Part shown: one piece after another, positions 1-10,800 of the stretch
How the letters are laid out: each line of letters begins with the position of its first letter
How positions within the stretch are numbered: position 1 is the stretch's first letter
Source: JACRCT01 sp049841135
Lineage (GTDB): Bacteria; Myxococcota; Myxococcia; Myxococcales; UBA5297
Length of the DNA: 64,000 nt
Assembly: GCA_049841135.1 (NCBI GenBank)
Contig: JASGHK010000004.1
Span: 1,674,001-1,738,000, forward strand
Reading direction: 5' to 3'
Notes under the pieces: model-generated
What the model saw: only the letters and a program-made list of their open reading frames with translations
What the model was told of the DNA's origin: nothing
Databases searched by the model: none
Program-made: the position numbers and the translations under genes

Positions 1-3000
1 GCTCTCGCGAAGCCCTGGGCGCTGGCGACGAGACACGCCTTGCGCATCACGCCGCGCGCCTGCTCGTCGGACTCGATCTGCGACGATCGAGCGAGCAGCC
101 ATCCGTGGAGCCGCGCCCTCTGCGCCGGCTCGGCCAGCACCGGATGCTCTGCGAGCGGCACCGGTTCGCGCGAGACCTCGTAGAGCGCCTGCAGCAGGCG
201 CCTCGGGGGCAGCGGCTGGGCGAGCCGGGCATCGAGCGCGGCGGCGCCTTCGGCCCAGGTCCGCTCCGCCAGGTCCTTGCGAAGCGGCAGCTTCACGGCG
301 AGCGCGGTCTCGTCGGCCGTGGCCTGGAACAGAGGCCCCGAGACGAGTCGCCCCGCGGCATCCACCGCGAGCGGCAGGTTCGCCGCGAGCTCGGGACGCG
401 CTCGCCACAAGAGCGTGAGCACCTTCAGGACCTTGGGCACGTCGCGAAGGAACTCCGGCTGCTCCGCGAGCGCCGCGCCCGCCGTGGCTTCGACGCGGAC
501 GCGCTCCGCAATCAGCTCGACCGGCGCGCGGAAGGCGATGAGTCCGGAGAGCGCACGCGCCTCGGATTCGGCCGACGGATGGAGCAGCCCATAGCGTCCG
601 GCTTCGGCCCCCAAGGCCTGCTCCCAACCCTGCCCGAGCGCTTCCGCCAGGTCGTCGCCGCGGACGACATCCTTCGCCGCCCGCAGCCCGCCATCGCGCG
701 TAGGCCAGAGGACCAGCGCCTCGAGCCGCTCGCGGTCGATCTCCTTCGACAGCTCGCCCCGGAGCGAGGCGAGGGCCTTGCGGCACAGCTCGCTCGGGAT
801 GGGCCCGCGCAGCGCCTCGTCCTCTTCGATCGCCTGCACCAGCTCTCGTGGACCGGCGGGGACGATCTTGAGCGCGTCCAGCAGCCCTGCGAGCTCGACC
901 TCGTCCTGCTCGCCCAGCAGTGGGCGCGAACCTGCCGCCAGCGCCTCGCGGACCAGCCTCGCGACGCGGTAGCACGCGCCCTCCACGTCGGCGTCCCAGC
1001 TCGCCAACCGGCGCTGCGTTCCGTCCTGGGCTCGGAAGATGGGCGCCTTCGCCAGCGAGCCGAAGAGCGAAGGCGAGACCGCGTGGATGCACTGGTTCAG
1101 CTCGGCGATCAGCAGCGGGCGGATCTCCGGAATCGATGCGTCGATCGCGGGACCGCCGACCAGGTCGCGCACCAACTGCGAGTGGTCCGGCGCCACCAGC
1201 CGCGAGCCGAGCCCGAGCGCGTGCGCCAGGACTGCAGCGCCCTTCTCGTCGATGAGCGGGAACGCGCCCCAAGTCGCGTAGAGCCGGGCGAGCCCGAGGT
1301 CCGCAGGGGGAAGCCGCAGCTCGTCGAGCGTGCGCCGCAAACCGCTGGAGTCGCGCCAGATCTCGGTGCGCGCCAGCCGCGCCGACAGCTTGGGCGGGAC
1401 CGCGTCCGCATGAGCTTGCAGATACGGGTAGCAGTGCTCGAGCGTCTCGCCATCCGGGTCCGAGAGGCCCAGCCGCGCCTCCTCGCCGAGCAACGAGCGC
1501 ACGACGGCCTCCGCTCCGAGCGAGGCGACGCCCAGGCGCGAGAGGTGCCCCAGGCCAGCGACCTCCGAATCCAGCCATGGCGCGGCAGGGACCAGCTCCT
1601 GGATGTCCTCGTCCTCCGGCAGGAGCGCCGCGCCTTCGCCGCGCAGCGCGCGCAGCTCACCGGACGCGTCGGGGAAGATGGCCGCTGCCGCCAGCTCCTC
1701 GCACTGCCGCGAGGTCAGGTCGTGATGAAGCTCGTGGAGCGCCTGGTGCAGCGGCAGGACGTCGGAGCTGGCGAGCTCCACCTGCCCGGTCCGCAGGCCT
1801 GCGAGCAGTTCGCTCAGGTCCAGCGTCCGGGCTCCCAGCCGCGACAGCCACGGGCCGAAGCGCTCGGCGATCTGCGCGTCGAGCAGCGGAGGCCGGTGGC
1901 CCTTCATCGTCCGCACGAACTCACCGACGGGCCCCGGCGCCGGGCGCCACGCAGCCTCAGCGCCCACCAGCGGTCGCAGCGTCCCGGCGTCGTCCGGGAA
2001 GAGCGGGAGCTTCGCGAGCGGCTCGACGAGCTCGGCGCTCTGGCGCGCGAGGTATTCGAGCAGCGAGGTCGCTCCCCGTTCGGCGACGATCTGGCGCGCG
2101 AACGCCGGGTCCGCGAGATCGCGCACGAGCTCGGCAGCCGTCAGGCGTGGGACGTGGAGCGCTTCCAGGAGCGCCGCCTCGCCCGTCCTGGGTCGATGGT
2201 CCAGCGAGGCATCCACGAGCCGGCGGGCACCGCCGTAGACCGCCCGGAGCTCCGCGTCCGCCCGGAACAGCGAGGCCGCCTTCCACAGCTGCCCGTCCTG
2301 GTCCGGTAGCAGCGGCAGCGCGGCAAGCGTCTCCAACACCTCGGCGCCAGCCGTACGCCCCAGCGAGTCCAGGAAGCTGCGCAGCCCTCGCTCGACCCAC
2401 GAATGCTTCGGGCGCGTCCCTTCGCGCTCGTCGACGGACGCCGCCAGCAGCGCCACCAGCTCCCGGCTGCCGAAGGCCCCGGCCCCCAACGCCTGCGCCG
2501 CGCGTCGCGCCCGGTCCGGCAGCGGCTCGAGCGCACGTCGGCCCGCGACATCGAGCGGGACGCCGGCCAGCGCCGTCACCAAGCTCGAATCGTCGAGGAG
2601 CAGGGACTGTCCCGGTGCGAGCCACTCGCCCGCGGCGCCTCGGAGCACGCCCTGGTCGGAGAGCTTCAGCGCGAGCCGGTCGAGGATGCCGCGGTAGGCC
2701 GGGTGCTCGACCTCGTCCGGCAGCGGCAGCACCTCGAGCATCTTCACCAGGCGCTTCGCGTGCACCGCATCGCCTGGCGCCTCTCTGGCCTCCTTCGAGA
2801 GCCGCACCACGATCCGCGCCAGCAGGTCCGCCGAGCAGACCAGGGCCCAGCGGTTCCAGAGCGACTCCAGGTCGAGCCGCTCGCGGTCGATGGGCAGGTC
2901 GAAGTGGGCGTGGACGAGGTAGCGCAAGCCACTGCGCTCGCCGGTGGGCAGGTAGCTGAAGAGCGTGGGGGCGCCCTTCTCCAGCGGCCGCGGCGCGCCC

Positions 3001-4290
3001 TCGTCGTCGAGCGCGACGGCCACCAGCACCGGCGTCTCCTTGGCCTTGGACACGTCGCGGCCCAGCGCCCAGCTGAACCGGTCGGACTCGACGAGGTAGC
3101 GCTCGACCTGCCCGGTCTCCTCGTGGACGAGCTGGACGCGTCCACGCTCTCGGGCCTGCTCGGTGTGCAGCGTGCGAGTGCGCTCCCCTCGACCGACGCG
3201 CAGGCTCTTCAAGTGCGTCAGGGTGAGCAGCAGCCGCGCCGGGAGACCCAGCGCCCGCTGGTGCAGGGCGTCGGGCGTGCGCAGCGGGTCCTTCGGGTCG
3301 CGCAGCGGCAGGACGAGCAGCGTGCCGTCCTTCGGCGCTCCCGCGGGGCGCCCGGCCAAGCGGCGAGGAAGGGAGACGTCGGCGATTCTCGAAGTCGAAC
3401 GGCCCGGAGTAGAGCTGGGGGCGCTCGCAGATCTCGTAGACCGACTTGAAGCCGATGCCAAAGAAGCCGATCTGTCCCTTCTGCTTGGTGGTCTGGCCGA
3501 TGGAGAGCACGCCCACGACGTCCTTGCCGTCGAACGGCGTGCCGTCGTGCCAGACGCGGACGCTGCGGTCGCCGATCTCGACGCTCCAGGCGGCCGCGCC
3601 CGAGTCCTCGGCGTTCTGGAGCAGCTCGAAGAAGAAGTGGCCGGGGTCGGTGTAGACGCGCCGCGAGAGGATCTCCTCGGCGTTGGCCTGGGAGAGCGAC
3701 TTGGGCGCCGCTTCGAGGATCTCCAGCAGACGCGCGCCGAAGGTCTGCAGCCGGCTGCTCCAGGCCGGAGCTGCGTCACGCCCGAGCTCCACGAGCCGCG
3801 CACCAGGGACTCGCAGGATCGTCGTATGCGCAAGCTCGGCGAGCTGCCCTTCCCGCAGAGCGCTTCTGCAGGCTTCGAACGCTTCGTCGGCCAGCTCCGC
3901 GCGAAGTCTCGGCGCGGCGTTCTTGAGCCAGCGGTCCATCAGGCACACCGCCGCCAGCCGCTCGATGGGGAGGTTCCGGACCGCATCGGCGACACCGGCG
4001 ACGATGGGCGCGAGCGCTTCTTGCGACAGCGCGGCCCGCTCGACGGCGCGCAGCACGCGGTGGATGCCCGCGTCGGGGAGCCGCCCGAAGAGTCCGCGCA
4101 GCGCCGCTGCCGTCGCCGGCTCAGCGAGCGCCCCGGCCTTGCCCAGCCGCACCACCAGCCAGGTCAATGGCTCGTGGTCGCGCAGAGCGCCCAGCCGCTC
4201 CAGCACCGCACCGGCAGGCTCGGACGCAAGAGCGCGCTCGATCTCTTCGAGCTGCTCGGGAAACGGGAGGCTGGAGAGCTCCGCGGCCAT
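1..4290 (-). CDS. Sacsin/Hsp90-like GHKL ATPase, partial at left edge, one frameshift
   Basis: Large cytosolic ATPase-type protein of unknown substrate. After about 200 helical residues comes a GHKL (Hsp90-like) nucleotide-binding fold: N-box ELLQNAEDSGA, a DGTPF motif and the lid GQIGFFGIGFKSVYEI. This arrangement is typical of sacsin-type and bacterial Hsp90-like ATP-binding proteins. The reading frame breaks at 3384-3390, where the coding strand reads GAGAATC; removing one base continues with IADVSLPRRLAGRP and stays open to base 1, adding over 1100 residues. The C-terminus lies outside the window. It is divergent from the lipoprotein at 4399. A chaperone or a defence-type ATPase are both possible; nothing here decides. 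The break is probably a consensus error, not a dead gene. Confidence 0.75.
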
Positions 4291-4398
4291 CGACGCCGAA
4301 CTCTAACCCGCCTAGGCTCTGGGGTCGTGCCTGCCTGGCTGGCGGCCGAGTCCCTAGAGTCGGAACCCGCTCGACGAACCCACTCACGGAGACACACC

Positions 4399-4680
4399 AT
4401 GTCCCGCTCGCTCCTCCTCTCCCTCACCGCCCTCGTCCTCCTGGCGCTCACGGGCTGCGGTTCGCCCTGCAAGGCGCACAACGGGACCATCGACGGCTAC
4501 TGCGACGGCATCGTCGCCATGAACTGCCGCTCGACCTGCGCCGACTGCGTCGACCAGTGGGAGCTGCAGGCGTGCCCGGTGGCATGCTCGGTCACCTCGA
4601 CCAAGCCCGGAGAAGGCGTGCTTCCCGGCTCCGATCCGCACCTGGGGACACCGGCGCAGTGGGCGGTCTGCGCTCCCTGA
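4399..4680 (+). CDS. Small cysteine-rich lipoprotein
   Basis: A 93-residue exported protein of unknown function. It starts at ATG 4399 with GGAG about 9 bases upstream. The signal peptide ends in a clear lipobox (LALTGC), so it should be lipidated and anchored to a membrane. The mature part is short and has eight further cysteines, several next to acidic residues (TCADC, ACPVAC), which suggests disulfides or metal binding. It is followed after two bases by the diheme cytochrome at 4683, so the two are probably co-transcribed. I do not recognise the family. Confidence 0.75.
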   Translation: MSRSLLLSLTALVLLALTGCGSPCKAHNGTIDGYCDGIVAMNCRSTCADCVDQWELQACPVACSVTSTKPGEGVLPGSDPHLGTPAQWAVCAP

Positions 4681-4682
4681 CG

Positions 4683-5474
4683 ATGATCGTGCGGCCTCTC
4701 ATCGCGGCCGCCGGAGTGCTCCTGGCGGCTGCGGCGCCGGCGACGCCATCCCCGTCGCCGACGTCCGCTGCTCGGGGTGCATTGCGCGCTCAGGAGCATG
4801 GCTGCCTTCAGTGCCACTCGCCCGGCAACACGGCCGCACCGGGCTGGGAGAACGGCGCGGACTCGCTGGTGGCCGACGAGGCAGAAGCCCGCGAGTGGAT
4901 CCTCCAAGGCCTCCCCAAGCGGATGGCGGCGCTACCTCCTGCGGCGCGCCCGACCTGGACCCAGCCGATGCCGGCCTACGCCGGCAAGCTGGGTCCGGGA
5001 GAGCTGGAGGTGCTGCAGGCCTGGTTCCAGGCGGTCTCCGGCTTCGACACGGCCATTCCCGATCCCGCGTTCGAAGGACGCGTCCTCGCGACGAGGCTCG
5101 GCTGCTTCGGTTGCCATGGGCCTTCCGGGCTGGGCACTCCGACGGCGCCGGGCTGGGAGACGTCGTCGCTCGCGGCCCGGGTGCGCGACGAGGGCGGGCT
5201 GCGCGAGTGGATCCTCCAGGGCCGGACGAAGCGCTCCGGGCCGACGAAGATGCCGGCCTTCGCCAAGGACCTCTCCGACGATCAGCTCGAGCTGATCCTG
5301 GCGTACCTGCGCTACCGGACCTCCCCTTCGCCTGGGGCTCCATCGAAGCCGGCGCCAGCTCGCGCCTCACTCGAATCCGATGGGGCTGACGGGGCCGATC
5401 ACCGGAGCGCTCACGGCGTCGCCCGACGGTCGCGGGTCTTACCGCTCGCCGACGCAGCTGGTGATCTCGCGTGA
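4683..5474 (+). CDS. Secreted diheme cytochrome c
   Basis: Begins with a signal peptide (about residues 1-20) and has two cytochrome c domains, with heme-binding CLQCH at residue 41 and CFGCH at residue 141. Each domain ends in a helix of the usual kind before a Met axial ligand candidate (QPMPAYAGKL and TKMPAFAKDL). It should act in the periplasm as an electron carrier. The last 30 residues after YLRYR look like out-of-frame translation and overlap the next gene by 95 bases. A single-base insertion at the GAATC at 5373-5377 would join it in frame to the beta-propeller protein at 5380, which lacks a signal peptide of its own; this may be one gene of 4683-7137. Confidence 0.7.
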   Translation: MIVRPLIAAAGVLLAAAAPATPSPSPTSAARGALRAQEHGCLQCHSPGNTAAPGWENGADSLVADEAEAREWILQGLPKRMAALPPAARPTWTQPMPAYAGKLGPGELEVLQAWFQAVSGFDTAIPDPAFEGRVLATRLGCFGCHGPSGLGTPTAPGWETSSLAARVRDEGGLREWILQGRTKRSGPTKMPAFAKDLSDDQLELILAYLRYRTSPSPGAPSKPAPARASLESDGADGADHRSAHGVARRSRVLPLADAAGDLA

Positions 5475-7137
5475 GGGCGGAACGGCCTACGTGGTGGACC
5501 CGACCGCCGACCGCGTCGCGGTCGTCGACCTGGCGCGCCGCAAGCTCGTCGCCGACATCCCGGTGGGGAGCCGCCCCACGCACGCCGCGCTCTCGCCGGA
5601 CGGCCGCACGCTCTATGTCTCCTGCCAGTACGAGAACCGGGTCGACGTCGTCGACGTCCGGGCTCGCAAGGTGGTGCGCTCGCTCGCGGCCGGCTGGGAG
5701 CCGCAGGGCTTGGCGCTGACCGCCGACGGCAAGCGCCTCTTCGTCACCAACTACCTCTCGGACTCGGTCTCCATCTTGGACGTCGACGGCAAGGCCCCGC
5801 GCCGCGACGTCAAGGTGGCGCGCGGCCCGCGCTTCGTGGCGCTCTCCGCCGACGGCCGCCGCGCGGTGGTGAGCAATGGCCTGGGCCGAAGCGTCTCCAT
5901 CCTCGACCAGCGGACCGGCGAGCCCATCGAGCACCGGGCGATCCGCGGCAGCTCCATCCTGCGCGACGTCGTCATCTCCAGGGACGGCCGCTGGGCCTTC
6001 GTGGCGCACGTCCTCGCCCGCGACGAGTTCACGCCCTTCCAGATGGAGCGCGGGTGGATCGCCTCCAACGGCTTCTCGGTCCTCGACCTCGACAAGCCCG
6101 GGCACCGGGTGACGCTGCTGCTCGATCAGGTGCTCGCCGGCGCGTCCAACCCCTATGGCCTGGCCCTCTCCGCCGACGGCCAGTCGCTGTTCGTCAGCAT
6201 CTCGGGCACGCACGAATTCGCCGTCGTGGACGTCGCCAAGGCCATCGCGCTGGCGCAGGAGACCCCGGAGGAGCTCGTCGAGCGGCGAGCGCAGGACGTG
6301 GAGATCCTGCAGACCCGCGGCATCGCGCGCCGCTTCCCGGCCGGAGGCTTTGGCCCGCGCAGCCTGGCGGTTCGCGGAGACGAGCTGGTCGTGGCGCTCT
6401 ACTTCGAGGAGGCGCTGGGCATCTTCGACGCGCGCACTGGAGCTCCCAAGGCCACGATCCCGCTCGAGCCGAAGAAGCCGCTGACGCCGTGGCGGCGCGG
6501 CGAGCTGTACTTCACCGACGCGCCGTCCATCACCTTCCAGGGCTGGTTCAGCTGCGTCTCCTGCCACGAGGAGGACGGCGGCGCCGACGGATTGAACTGG
6601 GACCTGCCCAACGACGGCACCGGCAATCCGAAGAACGTGAAGTCGCTGCACGACGCCTACGACACGCCGCCGTCGATGTGGACCGGCGTTCGCAAGGATC
6701 TGGACGCGGCGACGCAGGCCGGCGCGCGCTTCCAGGGCTTCTTGCCCAAGCCGGGGATCCACGACGGCCTGGTGGCCTACCTCTCGGACCCGCCGCGCGC
6801 GCCGAACCCATGGCGCAAGGCCGCCACGCCGGAGGTGCTGGAGCGCGGCAAGGCCGCCTACTCGCGCGCTCGCTGCGACGTGTGCCATCCCGGTCCGACC
6901 TTCAGCGACCTGAAGAATCACGACCTCGGCCTCGGGGCTAAAATCGACCTCGCCAACCGCTTCGATACGCCGTCGCTCCGCGAGACCTACCGCACCGGGC
7001 CCTACCTGCACGACGGCCGCGCGCCGACGCTGGAGTCGATCTTCGCGGAGCACGATCCCAAGGGGCTGCACGGGCTGTGGAAGCAGCTGTCGAGTGACGA
7101 GTTCCGGGAGCTGATGGCGTACTTGAGGAGCCTGTAG
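5380..7137 (+). CDS. YVTN beta-propeller with MauG-like diheme C-terminus
   Basis: Residues about 15-360 are YVTN/NHL-type beta-propeller repeats, seen as recurring blades such as ALSPDGRTLYVSCQYENRVDV and ALTADGKRLFVTNY. The C-terminal third carries CVSCH at residue 392 and CDVCH at residue 499 and the sequence DTPSLRETYRTGPYLHDGR, typical of the diheme cytochrome c peroxidase/MauG group. Such proteins act in the periplasm as peroxidases or oxidise partner proteins. There is no signal peptide after ATG 5380, which is odd for a heme c protein and supports fusion to the secreted cytochrome upstream through a frameshift near 5375. The substrate is not known. Confidence 0.75.
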   Translation: MGLTGPITGALTASPDGRGSYRSPTQLVISREGGTAYVVDPTADRVAVVDLARRKLVADIPVGSRPTHAALSPDGRTLYVSCQYENRVDVVDVRARKVVRSLAAGWEPQGLALTADGKRLFVTNYLSDSVSILDVDGKAPRRDVKVARGPRFVALSADGRRAVVSNGLGRSVSILDQRTGEPIEHRAIRGSSILRDVVISRDGRWAFVAHVLARDEFTPFQMERGWIASNGFSVLDLDKPGHRVTLLLDQVLAGASNPYGLALSADGQSLFVSISGTHEFAVVDVAKAIALAQETPEELVERRAQDVEILQTRGIARRFPAGGFGPRSLAVRGDELVVALYFEEALGIFDARTGAPKATIPLEPKKPLTPWRRGELYFTDAPSITFQGWFSCVSCHEEDGGADGLNWDLPNDGTGNPKNVKSLHDAYDTPPSMWTGVRKDLDAATQAGARFQGFLPKPGIHDGLVAYLSDPPRAPNPWRKAATPEVLERGKAAYSRARCDVCHPGPTFSDLKNHDLGLGAKIDLANRFDTPSLRETYRTGPYLHDGRAPTLESIFAEHDPKGLHGLWKQLSSDEFRELMAYLRSL

Positions 7138-7148
7138 GCACTGCAGTG

Positions 7149-7196
7149 CTGGGCCTCAGGCTGACCGCCGCCGAGAAGACAGAACTCGTCGCCTAC
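7149..7196 (+). pseudogene. Remnant of a diheme cytochrome C-terminus
   Basis: Just after the cytochrome gene, this short stretch reads LGLRLTAAEKTELVAY, which closely resembles the tail found at the end of many MauG/diheme peroxidase proteins (LGLT.AEK..LVAYL). It has no start and soon loses the frame. It looks like the end of a second, deleted cytochrome gene. Short length keeps confidence low. Confidence 0.35.
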
Positions 7197-7324
7197 GGCC
7201 CTGAGCGGCCGTCCATGTTGATGGATGCTGACATACCTTTAGCGGGGCTCCCTCGACCCGCCATGGACGAGCCGCGAGCGCGTTGAAGTCGGCTGTCTCG
7301 AGGACGGGCCGGGCCGCCTTCCTT

Positions 7325-7564
7325 CTACTGCCCCGTATCCGCATTGGTCGCGCCGGCGTCGGACGCGACGGGCGTGCCCGCGTCGGGCTCGGGAGGCCTC
7401 TCACAGAAGTGGTTCGGCGTGCAGTACGGGAAGTCCGGGTTCTTGCAGTCCTTGTCAGTCGTGCACGAGGGCATGCCGTACGCGCAGGTGGCCGCCGCCA
7501 GAGTCGCCATGCCGCCCAGGAGCGCTAACACGCCGCGGGCGCCAATCCTTGCCAGGAGCTTCAT
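7325..7564 (-). CDS. Small secreted cysteine-rich protein
   Basis: A 79-residue protein starting at ATG 7564 with a purine-rich AAGGGGGA about 10 bases upstream. Residues 1-27 form a signal peptide ending near LAAATCAYG. The mature part has five cysteines in the pattern CTTDKDC-KNPDFPYCTPNHFC, the C..D.DC...C....C type common in Myxococcota surface proteins, followed by an Asp/Ala/Thr-rich tail. It lies on the strand opposite to the cytochromes on both sides. Function unknown. Confidence 0.6.
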   Translation of the reverse strand: MKLLARIGARGVLALLGGMATLAAATCAYGMPSCTTDKDCKNPDFPYCTPNHFCERPPEPDAGTPVASDAGATNADTGQ

Positions 7565-7860
7565 CGTCCACGTCCCCCTTGCCCATCTCAGTGGTGCCAG
7601 CGTCGGGCCCGCGATGGGCGCAGTCTCCGGTCCCGAACGACGTGTCGAAGTACCCGCTGGAGCAGCATAGCTAGATTGGCGCAGTCCGTGTCGTTGGTGC
7701 AGGTCTGGATCCCGCGGGCACCTGTGCGGAGAGACGACGGCGATGAGGTTCCGGAAGCGGGAGAACAGGCTGCGTTCCGAGGTACTCTCCGAAGCCTCTT
7801 CGCTCCGAGGCTCAACCTCATCACCCTTCTCGACTGGTGGGCGCTGACGCGGACGTAGAC
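7565..7860 (-). pseudogene. Degraded relative of the small Cys-rich protein
   Basis: This 296-base stretch upstream of the 7325 gene has no intact gene. On the minus strand one frame reads TCTNDTDCANLAM and, after a shift of one base, another reads CSSGYFDTSFGTGDC, together resembling the Cys spacing of the neighbour (C-T-x-D-x-D-C). No convincing signal peptide or start is visible. It could be a broken paralogue or a gene with a sequencing error at about 7665. The remaining bases up to the cytochrome start at 7893 show nothing recognisable. Confidence 0.3.
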
Positions 7861-7892
7861 GCGCTTCCCGGTCGCCGCTCGGCCACACCTCA

Positions 7893-10800
7893 ATGCACTC
7901 CCGTCGCCCACTGCTGAACCTGACCGTCCTCGCAAGCCTCCTCGCGTCTGCCGGCCTTCTGGGCATCGCCGCCTACGGCGCGGTCGAGCCGCCGGCAGTC
8001 GCCATGCCCATCCCGGTGCCGCCGACACCGCCGGTCACCGTCGCGCCCGAAGGCTCCTCGCCACCGAACCGCTTCGGCCGCCTCATGAGCAAGCGCTGGG
8101 GCCACGGCGTCGCCTACGAGCGCGAGAACCTCACGCCCGTCGCCAACCCCCACCCCAACCCCGAGCGCCAGCCCAAGCGCGATCGGCCGTACGACGTCGA
8201 GATCACCCCCGACGGCAAGAAGGTCTACGTCGCGCTGCAGGGCACCGAGCGCCTCCCCGGCCACGAGCTGGCGGTCTACGACGTCGAGCGCGACCAGATC
8301 GTCAAGCGCATCTTCCTCAAGCCCGCCTCCGAGAAGGGCGAGCCGGCCTCCAGCCCCTACCGGCTCGGCATGCACCCGGGCGGGCGCTTCCTGGTCGTCT
8401 CCTCGCGCTACTCGAACTTCCTCACGGTGGTCGACACGCAGAAGGACGCGGCGGTCTCGGAGATCCCGCTCGACTTCTACGCCCAGGGCTTCACCTTCGA
8501 CCGCGAAGGCAAGACGCTCTACGTCACCGACCGCTACCTCGACCAGGTGCTGGTCGTCGACGTCCACGCCGACGGCGAGCGCTTCGAAGCCAAGCTGCGC
8601 GAGCTGGGCGACCTGGACGAGAAGCGCTTCGCCGCAGACGTGCACCCGAGGCTCGTGCGCCGCTGCGGCAGCGCCGACTGCCACGCCGTCGCGCGCGGGG
8701 GCCTCCTGGCGTCTCAGGACCCGAAGCCGAGCTTTCTCTCGGTCCTGCCTCTGGTGACGCCCGGTTCCCCCAAGGACAGCCGCTTGCTCCGGGCGGTGAC
8801 GCGGACCCGCGACGGCGGCTACGCCGACCGCAAGCCGCCCTACCTCGGCCACGCGCTCGGCACCGTCGTCTTCCCTTCCATCCACGAGGACGCCGACTAT
8901 GCCGCCATCGCCTCCTGGATCGACGCTGCGCGCGACGGCCCGGGCATCCCCATCGGCAATCCGCGCTCGAAGCCCAAAGTGGCCGCGCTCTCCTCCGACG
9001 GCCGCTTCCTCTTCGTCGGCAACACCGGGACGCAGGACCTCTCCATCGTCTCCACGAAGAGCCTGGAGGAGGTCGGCGGCATCTACCTGCAGAACACGGT
9101 CAACGACCTCAAGGTGGTCCGCTCGCCGGCGACCGGCCACGACTACCTGGTGATCGCCACCGAAGGCGTCGGCTTCGGCGTGGTGCGCGAGCGCGACCCG
9201 GAGGGCAGCGAGACCTGGGACCCAAAGAGCCCCACCGCCCACTGGTCCGTGAAGCGCGACCTGAACACCGGCAAGGTCCTGCCCAAGGAGCAGCAGGAGG
9301 TCCTCGGGCCGTTTGATGCCGTGGACGGCACCGCCTCCATCAAGTTCCGCGACATCCAGAACGACGTCGTCTTCGTGGACGTCTCCGCACTCTCGCTCCC
9401 CGACCAGGCGCCGAAGTCGGGCCCCGGCTACCTCGTGCGCCCCAACCGCTACGAGTCGCACCGCGGCTGGGTCCGCTACACCTCGGACACCGCCGAGTCG
9501 ACGGTGGGCGACATCAAGGGCGACATCCCGCCGGAGCTGATGCGCGTGGTGGGCGCCTTCCCCGAGAAGATCGCCGTCCAGGGCGACCGGCTCTTCGTGA
9601 CCATGCAGGCCTCGGCCGAGGTCCAGGAGTGGCGGCTCAACGCCGAGGCCGCCGACCCCGCGGACTCGCTCGTCCCGGTCCGCAACTACCCCACCGGCAT
9701 CCAGCCCATCGGCCTCTGCGCCGGCCCCGACGGCACCCCCGCCGCGAACAAGCTCTTCGTCGCCAACTTCCTCTCACAGACGCTGACGGTCATCGACCGC
9801 AAGACCGGCACCTCGCGCGAGGTGGTCGTCGACCCGTCGATCCTCGCGCGCCCCATCCCCGACTCCAACGCCGAGCGCGGCGAGTTCATCTCCCACACCG
9901 CCATGCTCTCCACCGACGGCGACACCTCGTGCTTCCACTGCCACTACCTGGACATGGGCGATGGCCGGCCGTGGGGCGTCTCGCAAGTCGTCGGCCAGGA
10001 GTTCATGCACGAGGGCGCCGCCGGCCAGTTCGTCATCGGCGGCGCGATGAGCGTCCCGCAGATGCGCAACCTCTTCGCCACCCAACCCTTCTTCTTCGAG
10101 GGCACGCTGTCGGCGTACGAGCCGCGCTCGATGATCATGGAGCACTCGCCCTCCGACGACCTCGCCGGGCCCACGCCGCAGGGCGACTTCAGCTGGCTGG
10201 AGGCGAACGCCGCGATGACCGGCGTCGACGACGTGCAGTCCTCCATGGAGGCGACGACCGCCTTCCAGTCCAGCCTGGAGGAGCGCCGGGACGAGCTGTT
10301 CCGCCGCATTCCGTTGCGCCTGTTCGGCAAGTCGTTCGCGCTGCGCGATTTCCAGCGCTTCGTCGGCGACTGGCAGACGCACGAGCCGCGGCTGCTCCCC
10401 AACCCCTTCGACCGCAAGGCAGCCTCGGTGCTGCGCGGCAAGGTGCTCTTCGAGGACCCCCAGGTCGGCTGCGTCGCCTGCCACGCGCCGCCCAGCTTCA
10501 CCCGCAAGGACCTCGGCCAGAAGTCCACCGGGGCCATTCCCGCCGTGGTCACGGTCACGCCGCGCGACGCCTCCTTCACGCTCATCGGCATGAACCGGCT
10601 CGACTTCCTCAACGGCTACCAGCGCGACCTCGAGCCCTGGGACTCGGGCCGCAACGAGCTCGGCCAGGGCCGCTACACCACCTTCCCGCTCCGCGGCCTG
10701 TGGGAGCGTCCTCCCGTCTTCCTCCACGGCGGAGTGGCGCGCACCCTGCGCGAGGTGGTGGCCACGCCGGGCCACAACGCGCTGCGGCGCTTCAAGTACG

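Noticed and set aside
105..2309. Long plus-strand open frame of 734 residues
   Set aside because: It is Arg/Gln/Leu-rich, has no domain, and is the mirror of the repaired GHKL ATPase gene on the minus strand. High GC leaves such antisense frames open.
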